A stretch of 64,000 nt of DNA from Denitrovibrio sp. GTDB lineage: Bacteria > Chrysiogenota > Deferribacteres > Deferribacterales > Geovibrionaceae. This document shows positions 26,677 to 35,942 of the stretch, one piece after another. The stretch spans positions 262,236-326,235 of the forward strand of contig PKTM01000011.1 of NCBI GenBank assembly GCA_002869145.1. Direction: 5' to 3'. A program made the position numbers and the translations under genes. Positions within the stretch are counted from its first letter, which is position 1. Each line of letters begins with the position of its first letter. The notes below the pieces were generated by a model. The model ran no database searches, had not been told where the DNA came from, and saw only the letters and a list, made by a program, of their open reading frames with translations.

Positions 26677-27702
26677 ATGGAAAACATCTTTTCAGATGAG
26701 AAACAGCCGGAAGATTTTGCTTCGCCAAACATTCGCCCTCAGGGCTTCGATGACTATGTCGGGCAGAAGAAGGTCAAAGAAAACCTGAAGGTCTTCGTTC
26801 AGGCGGCGAAAAAACGTGGTCAGTCACTTGACCACTGCCTGTTTCACGGCCCGCCGGGGCTTGGCAAAACTACCCTTGCTAACATCATCTCCCACGAGCT
26901 TGGAGTAAATATAAACTCAACCAGCGGACCTGTCATAGACAGGGCTGGTGACCTTGCGGCAATACTTACAAATATTCAGGAGGGGGACGTCCTCTTCATA
27001 GACGAAATACACAGACTCCACTCCAATGTGGAGGAGATACTTTATCCGGCAATGGAAGATTTTAAGCTGGACATACTCATAGGGCAGGGGCCAGCGGCAA
27101 GAACTGTAAAGATAGACCTTCCGCCGTTTACCCTCATAGGGGCTACAACCAGGGCAGGACTTCTTACATCTCCGCTTCGTTACAGATTCGGCATGATACT
27201 CAGGCTAGAGTTTTATGATGTGGATGAACTGAAAAGTATTTTGCTTCGTGGTGCAGATATTCTTGAGGCACGCATAGAAGATGCAGCAGCAGCAGAGATA
27301 GCTGGCAGAAGCAGAGGGACACCACGTATTGCCCACAGGATACTTCGCAGGGTAAGAGATTTTGCCGATATTTTAAATCAGGGACATATATCGCTTGATA
27401 TGGCCAGAGAAAGCCTTAACAGACTGGAGATAGACACAGAAGGTCTGGATGCGTCCGACAGAAGCCTTTTACTGTCGGTTATCGAAAAATACGACGGAGG
27501 CCCAGTTGGTGTGGATACTCTCGCAGCAACTATGAGCGAAGAGCGTGATACAATAGAAGATGTTATCGAACCCTACCTTATATACAGAGGATTTATCAAA
27601 AAAACTCCCAGAGGCAGAATGGCAACGGCACGTGCCTACGAACATTTGAAGATGAGCGTACCCGGCAAACTGACCGTGGCTGATTTTCTGGAAGAGGAAT
27701 AA
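26677..27702 (+). CDS. ruvB: Holliday junction branch migration helicase RuvB
   Basis: AAA+ motor of the RuvAB complex in recombinational repair, about 341 residues. Walker [15 protein letters not shown], Walker [10 protein letters not shown], sensor [17 protein letters not shown], and a C-terminal winged helix with [16 protein letters not shown] and [16 protein letters not shown]. An ATG at 26665 would add four residues without a ribosome site; GGAAGGA at 26667-26673 favours ATG 26677, though the spacing is short. ruvA and ruvC are not here; radA follows with a one-base gap. Confidence 0.97.
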   Translation: MENIFSDEKQPEDFASPNIRPQGFDDYVGQKKVKENLKVFVQAAKKRGQSLDHCLFHGPPGLGKTTLANIISHELGVNINSTSGPVIDRAGDLAAILTNIQEGDVLFIDEIHRLHSNVEEILYPAMEDFKLDILIGQGPAARTVKIDLPPFTLIGATTRAGLLTSPLRYRFGMILRLEFYDVDELKSILLRGADILEARIEDAAAAEIAGRSRGTPRIAHRILRRVRDFADILNQGHISLDMARESLNRLEIDTEGLDASDRSLLLSVIEKYDGGPVGVDTLAATMSEERDTIEDVIEPYLIYRGFIKKTPRGRMATARAYEHLKMSVPGKLTVADFLEEE

Positions 27703-27703
27703 A

Positions 27704-29044
27704 TTGGCGAAGAAAAAGACCAAATACGTTTGTCAGTCATGCGGCTATATCAGCCCTGCATGGATAGGAAAATGCCCCGAATGCTCCGGTTGGAGCACCT
27801 TTGTTGAGGAAGTTGCAGAAGAAGAAACTTCTAAGGGTGCACTGGGTAAAAGAGTGCCAAAAGTGACAGCAGTGTCGCTGAAGGACGTTCGCGGGCTTGA
27901 AACTGCCCGTACTGCCACAGGTATGCCAGAGCTTGATCAGGTGCTCGGCGGAGGTCTTGTGAAGGGCTCTGTTCTGCTTGTGGGGGGTGAGCCGGGCATC
28001 GGAAAATCCACCATTATGCTTCAGGTTGCAGGACTTTTATCCAGAGACAAGCTCAAAGTTTTATATGTGTCCGGTGAGGAATCAGCCGCACAGCTTAAGC
28101 TTAGAGGTGACAGGCTTGGTGTTTCCAAAAATGAGATAGACATTTTATCTACTAACTCTTTAGAAGATGTTTTGCAGGCTTGCGATGAAGAAAAACCGGA
28201 TTACATCATTCTTGATTCTATACAGACAGTTGCTTCTGATGATCTGAACTCTGCTGCAGGCACTGTGGGGCAGGTGAAGCATGTCACTTACCGCCTTGTT
28301 GAGATTGCTAAAAGCAGAGGTATAACCGTTATGATAGTTGGCCAGGTGACAAAGGATGGTTACATAGCAGGACCAAAAGTACTAGAGCACCTTGTAGACA
28401 CGGTGCTTTATTTCGAAGGGGACTACAGCAGGGGAGTGCGTATACTCCGCTCAGTGAAAAACAGGTTCGGCCCCACAAACGAAGTGGGTATTTTCGAGAT
28501 GACAGACAAAGGGCTTTTGGAGCTCTCCTCATACTCTTTTGTAGAAGACGCTAAAGATAACTCCGCAGGGCGTGTTTTTGTCCCTATTATGGAGGGGACC
28601 AGAGCTTTTCTTATAGAGGTGCAGGCTCTTGTTGCACCGACATTTTATCAGTTTCCAAAACGCAACTGTATGGGGTTTGATCATAACAGACTGAATATGC
28701 TTCTTGCTGTGCTTGAAAAGAAAGGTGGACTGAACCTTGCCGGAAGCGATATATATATAAACGTTGCCGGCGGTATGCGTATTACTGAGCCCAGTGCCGA
28801 TTTTGCCATATGCGCAGCGATAGTTTCATCTTTCAGAGACAGGCCTATCCCGCCTGAGACAACTTTTATCGGAGAAGTAGGGCTCACCGGTGTGATACGT
28901 CCGGTGTCAAATATGGGGAGCAGATTATCTGAGAGTTATAAGATGGGTATAAGAAAATATTACCTGCCGGAGAAAGTGGAGTTTGACAAAAGTATAGAAA
29001 TTGGTTTATCTATTAACATATCCAAATTTCTGGATATGTTTTAG
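27704..29044 (+). CDS. radA: DNA repair protein RadA (Sms)
   Basis: RecA-like, DnaB-type branch migration ATPase, 446 residues. N-terminal C4 zinc finger (CQSCGYISPAWIGKCPEC), Walker A GGEPGIGKST (about 91-100), the RadA KNRFG motif, and a C-terminal Lon-protease-like domain (from about 290). Starts at TTG 27704, one base after the ruvB stop, with GAGGA eight bases upstream inside ruvB; the reading MAKKKTKYVCQSC is the normal N-terminus. Second gene of a ruvB-radA-fabI run. Confidence 0.96.
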   Translation: MAKKKTKYVCQSCGYISPAWIGKCPECSGWSTFVEEVAEEETSKGALGKRVPKVTAVSLKDVRGLETARTATGMPELDQVLGGGLVKGSVLLVGGEPGIGKSTIMLQVAGLLSRDKLKVLYVSGEESAAQLKLRGDRLGVSKNEIDILSTNSLEDVLQACDEEKPDYIILDSIQTVASDDLNSAAGTVGQVKHVTYRLVEIAKSRGITVMIVGQVTKDGYIAGPKVLEHLVDTVLYFEGDYSRGVRILRSVKNRFGPTNEVGIFEMTDKGLLELSSYSFVEDAKDNSAGRVFVPIMEGTRAFLIEVQALVAPTFYQFPKRNCMGFDHNRLNMLLAVLEKKGGLNLAGSDIYINVAGGMRITEPSADFAICAAIVSSFRDRPIPPETTFIGEVGLTGVIRPVSNMGSRLSESYKMGIRKYYLPEKVEFDKSIEIGLSINISKFLDMF

Positions 29045-29055
29045 GAGGATTTTAT

Positions 29056-29823
29056 ATGGGACTTCTTGATGGGAAGAAAGCGCTGGTATTCGGCGTTGCT
29101 AATAATAAGAGCATTGCTTATGCAATTGCTAAGAATTTTATAGAACAAGGCGCAGAAGTAGCATTCAGCTATGCTGCTGAGAAACTTTTATCCAGAGTGG
29201 AGAAGGTTTCAGCTGAGCTTGGCGGTAAATTCATCGTTCCGTGTGACGTTACAAATGACGAAGAGATCGAAAAGTGCTTCGAATATGTGAAAGAGCAGTG
29301 GGGCACATTCGACATACTTATACACTCAGTTGCATACGCTCCCGGCGAAGCACTGAAAGGCAGATATATCGATACTCGAAGAGACCACTTTGCTATGGCT
29401 CTAGACATCAGCGCATTTTCGCTAGTGGCAATGGCGAAAGCAGCAGAGCCTATTATGAATGACGGAGGCAGTGTAATCTGCATGTCATACCTTGGCGCTG
29501 AAAAAGTTATCAAAAACTATAACGTAATGGGTGTAGCCAAAGCGGCCCTGGAATCATCCACACAATATCTCGCATATGACCTTGGGGAACGTAAAATAAG
29601 AGTGAACGCAATTTCAGCAGGGCCTATCAAAACCCTGGCTGCGGCAGGCATCTCTGATTTTAAAAAGATTTTTAACCATATAGCAGATAATGCACCGCTT
29701 CGAGATAACTGCACTCAGGATGATGTTGGTAAAACAGCTACGTATCTGGCGAGTGATCTTTCATCGGCTGTGACTGGTGAGGTTATACATGTGGATTGCG
29801 GATACTCCATAATGGGGCTTTAA
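29056..29823 (+). CDS. fabI: Enoyl-[acyl-carrier-protein] reductase (NADH), FabI type
   Basis: Last reductive step of fatty acid elongation, 255 residues, short-chain dehydrogenase fold. GVANNKSIAYAIAK is the FabI-type nucleotide loop; the Tyr-x6-Lys pair is Tyr155 and Lys162 in NYNVMGVAK, with Tyr145 in SYLGAEK. The closing SSAVTGEVIHVDCGYSIMG is typical. AGGAGG-type site precedes ATG. Transcribed after radA with an 11-base gap, and followed by the repeat-rich region and a terminator. Confidence 0.96.
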   Translation: MGLLDGKKALVFGVANNKSIAYAIAKNFIEQGAEVAFSYAAEKLLSRVEKVSAELGGKFIVPCDVTNDEEIEKCFEYVKEQWGTFDILIHSVAYAPGEALKGRYIDTRRDHFAMALDISAFSLVAMAKAAEPIMNDGGSVICMSYLGAEKVIKNYNVMGVAKAALESSTQYLAYDLGERKIRVNAISAGPIKTLAAAGISDFKKIFNHIADNAPLRDNCTQDDVGKTATYLASDLSSAVTGEVIHVDCGYSIMGL

Positions 29824-29946
29824 TTCTTCCTGTAAACATCGTTTTTCGGCGTTGTTTTTTGCTCGCTCGCAACACATACTTCGTATGTATGCTTATGCTC
29901 ATCTCGCAAAAAGCCGCCTTGAATAACTCGTCTACAGAAAGAATTG
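29822..29946. repeat. Imperfect long palindrome (MITE- or REP-like) after fabI
   Basis: AATTCTTCCTGTAAAC at 29822-29837 faces GTCTACAGAAAGAATT (29930-29945), 14 of 16 matching as an inverted repeat. Inside, GGCG...TTTTTTGCTCGC faces CGCAAAAAGCCGCC, and the centre is ACATAC-TTC-GTATGT. The whole could fold as one long hairpin. No coding frame is visible. Confidence 0.65.
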
Positions 29947-29952
29947 TTTGAA
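29919..29952 (+). repeat. 34-base direct repeat, copy 1
   Basis: Begins TTGAATAACTCGTCTACAG and ends AATTGTTTGAA. It is repeated at 29978-30011 with two differences. It includes the right end of the long palindrome. Confidence 0.8.
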
Positions 29953-29977
29953 CTAAGAAAAAAACTCTAGCTTACGG

Positions 29978-30011
29978 TTGAATAACTCGTTTGCAGAAAG
30001 AATTGTTTGAA
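29978..30011 (+). repeat. 34-base direct repeat, copy 2
   Basis: Second copy, TTGAATAACTCGTTTGCAG to AATTGTTTGAA, 25 bases after copy 1. It looks like a duplicated element end. Confidence 0.8.
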
Positions 30012-30043
30012 TAGATTTTATATAAAATTATATAAACCTACAG

Positions 30044-30067
30044 AAAGGGGGCTTCGGCTCCCTTTTT
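30044..30067 (+). terminator. Rho-independent terminator after fabI and the repeat region
   Basis: AAAGGGGGC (30044-30052) pairs with GCTCCCTTT (30057-30065) around a TTCG tetraloop, with T to 30067. It lies between fabI and the convergent DUF2156 gene. Confidence 0.85.
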
Positions 30068-30101
30068 CTTATGAAAAGTAGGAATTAATATAAAAAGCTA
30101 A

Positions 30102-30959
30102 TTAGCCTGTGAAGCGCATCCTGTATTTCTTTTCTAGGATGTCGGGGAGGTAGCTTGATTTTGCAATGCGCAGAGCCATTTTGCCCAGATCCTGTTCGAA
30201 GTTGATAAAAGCGTAGCGTTTCGGCAAAATGTTTGCAAAGTCATTGTATAGGTACTGATAAATACCTTTGTATGAAGTAAGTCCTTTCGCAAAGTGAAGC
30301 ACATATGTAGTTTCGGTGAGTTCCTCGCCTATTATAAATCCCACTGGCTTATCTTCTACATAATAAATCCCGCCGCAGATGTCCAGATCTTCGTAATGTT
30401 CTATAGCCTCACAGCAGGCGAAGTAGTCTGTCTCATCTTTTTCCAGCCCCGACAGCTCCAGCCACTCTTCAAGAACAGCTTTTGTGTCTTCCAGACGATC
30501 TTTGGTCATCTCGTAAGCGACAGCTTCATAGTTGTTGGTAAACTGTTTTAAAAGATTGCGCTTTTTGTGCAGTTTGCGGCCTTTATAGGTGCTCATCTTT
30601 TCTGATGTATAGATATAGTCAGTGTCACCGTCACGGAAATCATACTCGATACCCTTGTCTTTGAAGAATTCCAGCCAGCTTTCGTGTATAGGGAAGAAAA
30701 AATCACATTCGTTTTGAAGTTTGTGAAGTTTTTCTGTGCAGCAGGTAACCATGTCTTTTGTAGGCATGATATATATTTTGTCGTCATATGTTCTGCCCCG
30801 GACATAGTACTCACCTTCAAATTCGAATATCTCATATTTGTGAATGTTACGAAATAGATATAAGTTTGGGAAACTGTACTCAGATATAGGTATATTGACT
30901 GTTTTCAGGCGGTCTTTCAGCAGATGTTTGTGTTTTAGTGATATTGGTTCATAATCCAT
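30102..30959 (-). CDS. DUF2156 (GNAT-like phosphatidylglycerol lysyltransferase C-terminal domain) protein
   Basis: 285 residues, probably cytoplasmic, no membrane segment. Tandem GNAT-like halves: GEYYVRGRTYDDKIYIMPT, then TSEKMSTYKGRKLHKKRN, a motif shared by DUF2156 proteins, then GIYYVEDKPVGFIIGEEL and KGLTSYKGIYQYLYNDFA. Soluble DUF2156 proteins lack the membrane flippase part of MprF. The acyl or aminoacyl substrate is unknown. Monocistronic by layout, convergent with fabI and divergent from the hem cluster. Confidence 0.8.
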   Translation of the reverse strand: MDYEPISLKHKHLLKDRLKTVNIPISEYSFPNLYLFRNIHKYEIFEFEGEYYVRGRTYDDKIYIMPTKDMVTCCTEKLHKLQNECDFFFPIHESWLEFFKDKGIEYDFRDGDTDYIYTSEKMSTYKGRKLHKKRNLLKQFTNNYEAVAYEMTKDRLEDTKAVLEEWLELSGLEKDETDYFACCEAIEHYEDLDICGGIYYVEDKPVGFIIGEELTETTYVLHFAKGLTSYKGIYQYLYNDFANILPKRYAFINFEQDLGKMALRIAKSSYLPDILEKKYRMRFTG

Positions 30960-31114
30960 GTAACTCTAAAATAACACAAAAAAGGTTCAAAAGTCCATTC
31001 CTATATGTTATATTAACTACCCTTTACAAAATTTATCTTCAAAAAAACTCCTTGAGTATATATACTTAAAACGGTGGGACTTTTAGAGACGGATATTGAT
31101 AAACTGGAGAAGAT

Positions 31115-31903
31115 ATGTATTTTGACTTAGCATTGCTTGCATGTGTGCTTTCACTGCTTCATGTGACGCTTTTCTTTTTTATGGGGCACAAAAAACTCGA
31201 ACTGACAGCAAATCTTTTTGCTCTTTTAGGCCTTGTGCTTACGACAATCCAGTACGTGATGTTATACAAAACACCTATCCCCCCTTTTGAGTCTTTGACA
31301 GGAGTGCTTCTGCTTCTTTCGATGGCGCTCTTTATAGGTTACTTTGCTATGTATATTAAATATAAGCGTCCTTCCATTGGGCTTTTTGTTTTTCCTCTTG
31401 CCATCATCTTTGTTATGTTGTCACGGTTCTCGTCCGGTGTAGAAATGGCTGGGGACAGCGTGGTGGTAACATTCTGGCTGTATATACACTTACCTTTCAC
31501 AATACTTGGCACAGCATTTTTTATGCTTTCCACACTGACAGGAGTGATGTATTTCATCCAGGAGCGACAGCTTAAAAATAAGAACTTCGGTATAATATTC
31601 CGCAGATTTCCACCTCTTGACACCATAAACAATCTAAACAATACTACCCTCTACATTGGTTTTTACACATTTACCATAGGGCTTCTGGCTGGGGTGGTAT
31701 GGATGTTTTACTCAAGCGGCAGGGTTAATTTTTATAGTACCAAGCTTGTTTTTGCTTTGATAACATGGATTATTTACAGTAGTATCACTTTTTATAAACA
31801 ATTCAGAGGAATGTCACCAAAATACACGGCACTTTCAACTATAGTAGGTTTTATTTCAGTGCTGGTTACTTATGTCGGTGTGGCATTTTTTGTTATGGGA
31901 TAA
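31115..31903 (+). CDS. HemX/CcsA-like integral membrane protein
   Basis: 262 residues with about eight membrane helices, inner membrane. It resembles the CcsA/ResC/HemX group of cytochrome c assembly proteins, with LYIHLPFTILGTAFFMLSTL in place of the usual tryptophan-rich loop and several histidines near helix ends. Position directly before hemA (six-base gap) matches HemX, which in other bacteria affects glutamyl-tRNA reductase level. Whether this one handles heme or regulates HemA cannot be told. Confidence 0.82.
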   Translation: MYFDLALLACVLSLLHVTLFFFMGHKKLELTANLFALLGLVLTTIQYVMLYKTPIPPFESLTGVLLLLSMALFIGYFAMYIKYKRPSIGLFVFPLAIIFVMLSRFSSGVEMAGDSVVVTFWLYIHLPFTILGTAFFMLSTLTGVMYFIQERQLKNKNFGIIFRRFPPLDTINNLNNTTLYIGFYTFTIGLLAGVVWMFYSSGRVNFYSTKLVFALITWIIYSSITFYKQFRGMSPKYTALSTIVGFISVLVTYVGVAFFVMG

Positions 31904-31909
31904 TAATAG

Positions 31910-33175
31910 ATGCAATTAGCAGTTCTCGGTCTAAATCATAATACAGCGCCTGTGGAAGTTCGGGAGACCCTTGCGGTTTCAGGGGACGAGCTGTCACAAA
32001 TATATGCAGAGATCATGCAGAATGACCGTATATATGAGGCTATGATTATTTCAACCTGCAATAGAGTAGAGTACTATATAGTCACTGATGATTTTCTTTG
32101 CAATATCGAAAGTGTTTTAGGGATAGTTTCTGAACACTGCAATATGGAGAGGGATCAGCTCAGGAAATATACATATATCCACTGTGGTGAGGACTCTGTG
32201 CACCATATTTTTCGTGTGGCATCCGGTCTGGATTCCCTTGTAATGGGTGAGCCTCAGATATTTGGCCAGGTGAAGGAATCTTTCGAGGCATGCCGTGAGT
32301 TCGGCGGCGCAGGTACTTTTATCAGGAAACTGGAAGAATACACCATCAAAACTACGAAAAAGGTGCGCACGTACACAGGGATAGGCGAAAACCCCGTCTC
32401 CGTAAGTTATGCCGCTGTGGAGCTTGCTGCAAAGATTTTCGGCAATCTTAAAAGCCACAATGCGCTTATAATAGGTGCCGGTGAAATGTGTGAGCTTGCA
32501 GCAAAACACCTTGTAACATCAGATATCGGAAGCATCACAGTAACTAACAGAACAATGGAAAAAGCTGAAAAGCTGGCCTCAGAGGTTAATGGCAATGTGC
32601 TTCCTTTTGAAAATTATCGTGAAAACCTGAAAGACTACGATATAGTTATAAGCTCAACAGGAGCAACAGAACTCCTGGTTACAAAAGATGATGCGAAAAA
32701 TGCTATGGCGCAGAGGAAGAAGCGCCCTATGTTTTTTATAGATATAGCTGTTCCCAGAGATATTGACCCTGCCATAAACGAAGTGGAAAATGTTTATGTG
32801 TATGACATTGATGATTTGAAAGCAGTGGTTGAGGCGAACAAAAAGCAGCGTGAAAAAGAAGCGGTGAAGGCTGAGGAATACATTCAGCAAGGGCTGGAGA
32901 ACTTTTACGGCTGGCTTGATTCTATGAAGATAGTTACTGTTATAAAGTCTCTGCGTGCCTCATTCGAAGACACCATAGAGGCTGAGGTGCAGAGGTTTGC
33001 GCAGAAAAACAAAGTGGAAAGCAAGGACGAGATGGTAAAGATGCATTATCTCCTTAGCGCTTATATGAACAAGGTGCTTCACACGCCACTTAAAAACCTT
33101 AAAAATAAAAGCTCCGAAGGCGGAAAATATACGCTGGATGAAGCTATGAAAATATTATTTGAGTTAGAGGATTAG
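31910..33175 (+). CDS. hemA: Glutamyl-tRNA reductase
   Basis: First committed step of C5-pathway tetrapyrrole synthesis, glutamyl-tRNA to glutamate-1-semialdehyde, 421 residues. Catalytic Cys50 in ISTCNRVEYY, His-containing GLNHNTAPVEVRE at the start, GLDSLVMGEPQIFGQVK, then a Rossmann domain with GAGEMCELAAKHL and a C-terminal dimerisation helix region. Second gene of the hem run, coupled closely to hemC (four-base gap). hemL is not in the window. Confidence 0.97.
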   Translation: MQLAVLGLNHNTAPVEVRETLAVSGDELSQIYAEIMQNDRIYEAMIISTCNRVEYYIVTDDFLCNIESVLGIVSEHCNMERDQLRKYTYIHCGEDSVHHIFRVASGLDSLVMGEPQIFGQVKESFEACREFGGAGTFIRKLEEYTIKTTKKVRTYTGIGENPVSVSYAAVELAAKIFGNLKSHNALIIGAGEMCELAAKHLVTSDIGSITVTNRTMEKAEKLASEVNGNVLPFENYRENLKDYDIVISSTGATELLVTKDDAKNAMAQRKKRPMFFIDIAVPRDIDPAINEVENVYVYDIDDLKAVVEANKKQREKEAVKAEEYIQQGLENFYGWLDSMKIVTVIKSLRASFEDTIEAEVQRFAQKNKVESKDEMVKMHYLLSAYMNKVLHTPLKNLKNKSSEGGKYTLDEAMKILFELED

Positions 33176-33179
33176 AAAT

Positions 33180-34106
33180 ATGGAAAAAGTTATTATTGCC
33201 ACCAGAGGGAGCAACCTTGCACTGTGGCAGGCATATCACATTAAAGCGCTTCTGGAGAAGGAGCACGGTGCTGAGGTTGAGCTTAACATCATAAAAACCA
33301 AAGGTGACAAGATACTGGATGTTCCTCTGGCTAAAATAGGCGGTAAAGGTCTTTTTGTAAAAGAGATAGAGCAGGCTCTCATAGATGATAAAGCTGATAT
33401 CGCAGTGCACAGCATGAAAGATGTGCCTATGGAGATGCCGGAAGTGCTGAAGCTTTATGCATCACCAAAAGGTGAAACACCTTATGACTGCTTTGTTTCT
33501 GTTAAGTACAATAACGTAGAAGAGCTTCCAAAGAATGCTGTTGTGGGGACTAGCAGTCTCCGCAGAAAACTTCAGCTAAAAAAATTAAGACCAGACCTTG
33601 TTATAAATGACCTTAGAGGCAATGTTAATACTAGACTTGCTAAGCTTGAAGCCGGCGATTATGACGGCATAATCCTTGCAAAAGCAGGGCTTGTCCGTTT
33701 GGAGCTGGATCACCACGTGAAAGAGACTTTCACCACTGAGCAGATGCTTCCATCATGCTGTCAGGGTATTTTAGGTATTCAGATCAGACAGGATGACAAT
33801 CGCGTAATGAAAATGCTTAATTTTCTTCGTCATGATGAGACAGAGACTAGAGTTAACATGGAGCGAGCATTCCTTCGCAAGCTTGAAGGCGGATGTAAGG
33901 CTCCTATCGCAGGACACTCAGTTTTGGAAGGGGATAAAATATTCATGAGAGGTATTGTTGCCGATCTTGATGGTAAAACATTTATCGAACGTTCTATCGA
34001 AGGCCCGAGGACATATGCTGAGAGGCTGGGAATTGAGCTGGCTGATAACATTCTAGATGCCGGAGCTAAAGAGATACTCGACGAGATATATAAAAACGCT
34101 GATTAA
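33180..34106 (+). CDS. hemC: Hydroxymethylbilane synthase (porphobilinogen deaminase)
   Basis: Polymerises four porphobilinogens, 308 residues. The dipyrromethane-cofactor cysteine is in LEGGCKAPIAGH (about 240); RGSNLALWQA, IKTKGD, HSMKDVPME and GTSSLRRKLQLKKLRPDL are the substrate/cofactor-binding blocks. Four bases after hemA. A stable stem (34117-34138) lies in the 62-base gap to hemD. Confidence 0.97.
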   Translation: MEKVIIATRGSNLALWQAYHIKALLEKEHGAEVELNIIKTKGDKILDVPLAKIGGKGLFVKEIEQALIDDKADIAVHSMKDVPMEMPEVLKLYASPKGETPYDCFVSVKYNNVEELPKNAVVGTSSLRRKLQLKKLRPDLVINDLRGNVNTRLAKLEAGDYDGIILAKAGLVRLELDHHVKETFTTEQMLPSCCQGILGIQIRQDDNRVMKMLNFLRHDETETRVNMERAFLRKLEGGCKAPIAGHSVLEGDKIFMRGIVADLDGKTFIERSIEGPRTYAERLGIELADNILDAGAKEILDEIYKNAD

Positions 34107-34116
34107 TAAGGTATAT

Positions 34117-34138
34117 ACGGGAATCTGTTAATTCCCGT
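34117..34138 (+). other. Hairpin in the hemC-hemD spacer
   Basis: ACGGGAAT (34117-34124) pairs perfectly with ATTCCCGT (34131-34138) around CTGTTA. No T tract follows, so it is probably an mRNA stability or processing element. Confidence 0.5.
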
Positions 34139-34168
34139 GATGCCGAGAGAAGAGGTGCGGTAGGACAT

Positions 34169-34852
34169 ATGAATATATTGATTACCCGCGAAGAAGAAAA
34201 ATATCAGGTTTTTGCTGACAAACTTGAATCTGTTGGCCTCACACCTTTCAGTCTTCCTATGATAGAGTGTGTTCCTGTGCCCGCTATCATTTCAGGCAGC
34301 TACGATTATGCCGTTTTCACAAGTATTAACTCTGCAAAATATTTTGTTACATATAAAAATCGTGTCCAGTTTGACAAGGTTGTATCTGTTGGGGTGTCAA
34401 CCGCAGAAGCGCTTTTGGATATAGGTGTTGTAACAGATATAATACCTGACAATGCATCTGCTGAAAGTCTGAAAAAGCTCTTTGCTGATATTGATGTCGA
34501 CGGAAAAAAATTTCTTTTCGCCGGAGCAGAAACAAGAGCAGGGGACTTTCACTCTTTTCTCAAAGAGAAGGGTGCAGAAGTAGACCTTGTAACCATATAC
34601 CGAACTGCCCCTGTTAAGTATCCTGAAGGCTATATTGAAAAATTTCTTGAAGATAAAAACATAAACATCGTTACTTTTGCTTCCCCCTCTTCGGCTGTGT
34701 CAATGCTGGAAAACATAGACGGTTTAACGCAGCAGATTGTCTGCATAGGGAAGACTACAGCGGACGCTGTAAGAAAGATGGGGTATGATGCGAGGTATCC
34801 GGATGATTTTTCTCTGGACTGGATGGTAAAATTGATAACAGAGCTCAGTTAG
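34169..34852 (+). CDS. hemD: Uroporphyrinogen-III synthase
   Basis: Cyclises hydroxymethylbilane with ring D inversion, 227 residues, normal length. The family is poorly conserved; seen here are ITREEEKYQVFADKLE, FTSINSAKYF, ETRAGDFHSFLKEKGAEVDLVTIYRT, TFASPSSAVSML and CIGKTTADAVRKMG, the standard HEM4 pattern. Not fused to a methyltransferase. It sits between hemC and hemB. Confidence 0.93.
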   Translation: MNILITREEEKYQVFADKLESVGLTPFSLPMIECVPVPAIISGSYDYAVFTSINSAKYFVTYKNRVQFDKVVSVGVSTAEALLDIGVVTDIIPDNASAESLKKLFADIDVDGKKFLFAGAETRAGDFHSFLKEKGAEVDLVTIYRTAPVKYPEGYIEKFLEDKNINIVTFASPSSAVSMLENIDGLTQQIVCIGKTTADAVRKMGYDARYPDDFSLDWMVKLITELS

Positions 34853-34880
34853 GTGCTGCGCACAGACAAAATAACTGAGC
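34843..34880 (+). other. Nested inverted repeat at the end of hemD
   Basis: GCTCAGTTA (34843-34851) pairs with TAACTGAGC (34872-34880), enclosing a small GTGC-TGC-GCAC stem, followed by GTTTATTAAAT. It might act as a weak terminator between hemD and hemB. Confidence 0.45.
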
Positions 34881-34962
34881 GTTTATTAAATAAGTTTCTA
34901 TGCTGCACTGGCATTAAGTTAAACTGGTAAAAAATAAATAACATTAGTAGGAGATAAAGACT

Positions 34963-35940
34963 ATGGGATTTCCTGTGGATAGACCGAGAAGGCTGAGAAC
35001 AAGCGAAACAATGAGAAAAATGGTGCGAGAGACAACTCTTAGCGCCAGTGATTTTATATTACCTCTTTTTGTCTGTGAAGGCGAAAATGTAAAGAAACCT
35101 GTGGGCTCTATGCCAGGCGTTTATCAGATGTCTGTGGATGTTATGGTGGAGGAGTGCAAAGAGGTGGAATCACTGGGCATTCCCGGCGTTATCCTTTTTG
35201 GTATCCCCGCTTTTAAAGATGCCATGGGTACCGAGGCATACAACGAAAACGGCATAGTGCAGAAGGCTGTTCGTGCTATTAAGGCTGCTACCACTAAGCT
35301 TTTAGTGGTGACAGATGTGTGTATGTGCGAATACACAGACCATGGTCACTGCGGAATCATCAAAGGTGAAGAAGTGGATAATGACGAAACCCTTGTGCAC
35401 CTTGCAAATGAAGCTCTGACTCATGCGAAAGCTGGAGCAGACATTGTAGCTCCTAGTGATATGATGGATGGCCGGATAGATGCACTGCGTGAGATACTGG
35501 ACGATAACGGTTTTGAAAATGTACCTATAATGAGCTATGCAGTGAAGTATTGTTCATCATTTTACGGCCCTTTCCGTGAGGCGGCAGAATCTGCCCCTTC
35601 GTTTGGTGATCGTAAAACTTACCAGATGGACCCGGCAAACAGACGAGAAGGCTTGAAAGAGGCTGAACTTGATGTCCTTGAAGGGGCTGACATTCTAATG
35701 GTTAAGCCGGCTCTTCCGTATCTTGATATAATAAGTGACTTAAAACAGAATTTTGACAGGCCAGTAGCCGCATATCACGTGAGTGGAGAATACTCTATGA
35801 TAATAGCAGCAGACAAGATGGGCTGGCTTGACGGCCACAGGGCAATGATGGAATCACTAACTTCCATAAAAAGAGCTGGTGCAGACATAATTCTTACATA
35901 CTATGCAAAAGAGGCCGCTAAAGCTCTTAAAGAGGGATAA
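34963..35940 (+). CDS. hemB: Porphobilinogen synthase (delta-aminolevulinic acid dehydratase)
   Basis: Condenses two aminolevulinates, 325 residues. Both Schiff-base lysines are visible, in SYAVKYCSSFYGPFREA and DILMVKPALPYLD. The metal region VTDVCMCEYTDHGHCG has the cysteines of the zinc-using type. GGAG precedes ATG by about ten bases. It closes the hem run and is followed two bases later by the DUF815 ATPase. Confidence 0.97.
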   Translation: MGFPVDRPRRLRTSETMRKMVRETTLSASDFILPLFVCEGENVKKPVGSMPGVYQMSVDVMVEECKEVESLGIPGVILFGIPAFKDAMGTEAYNENGIVQKAVRAIKAATTKLLVVTDVCMCEYTDHGHCGIIKGEEVDNDETLVHLANEALTHAKAGADIVAPSDMMDGRIDALREILDDNGFENVPIMSYAVKYCSSFYGPFREAAESAPSFGDRKTYQMDPANRREGLKEAELDVLEGADILMVKPALPYLDIISDLKQNFDRPVAAYHVSGEYSMIIAADKMGWLDGHRAMMESLTSIKRAGADIILTYYAKEAAKALKEG

Positions 35941-35942
35941 TT

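Noticed and set aside
29919-30011. Two 34-base direct repeats as a minimal CRISPR array
   Set aside because: Only two copies, a 25-base AT-rich spacer, no cas genes, and copy 1 is the end of a long palindrome.
34117-34138. hemC-hemD hairpin as terminator
   Set aside because: Perfect stem but followed by GATGCCGAG and no T run; the downstream hem genes need readthrough.
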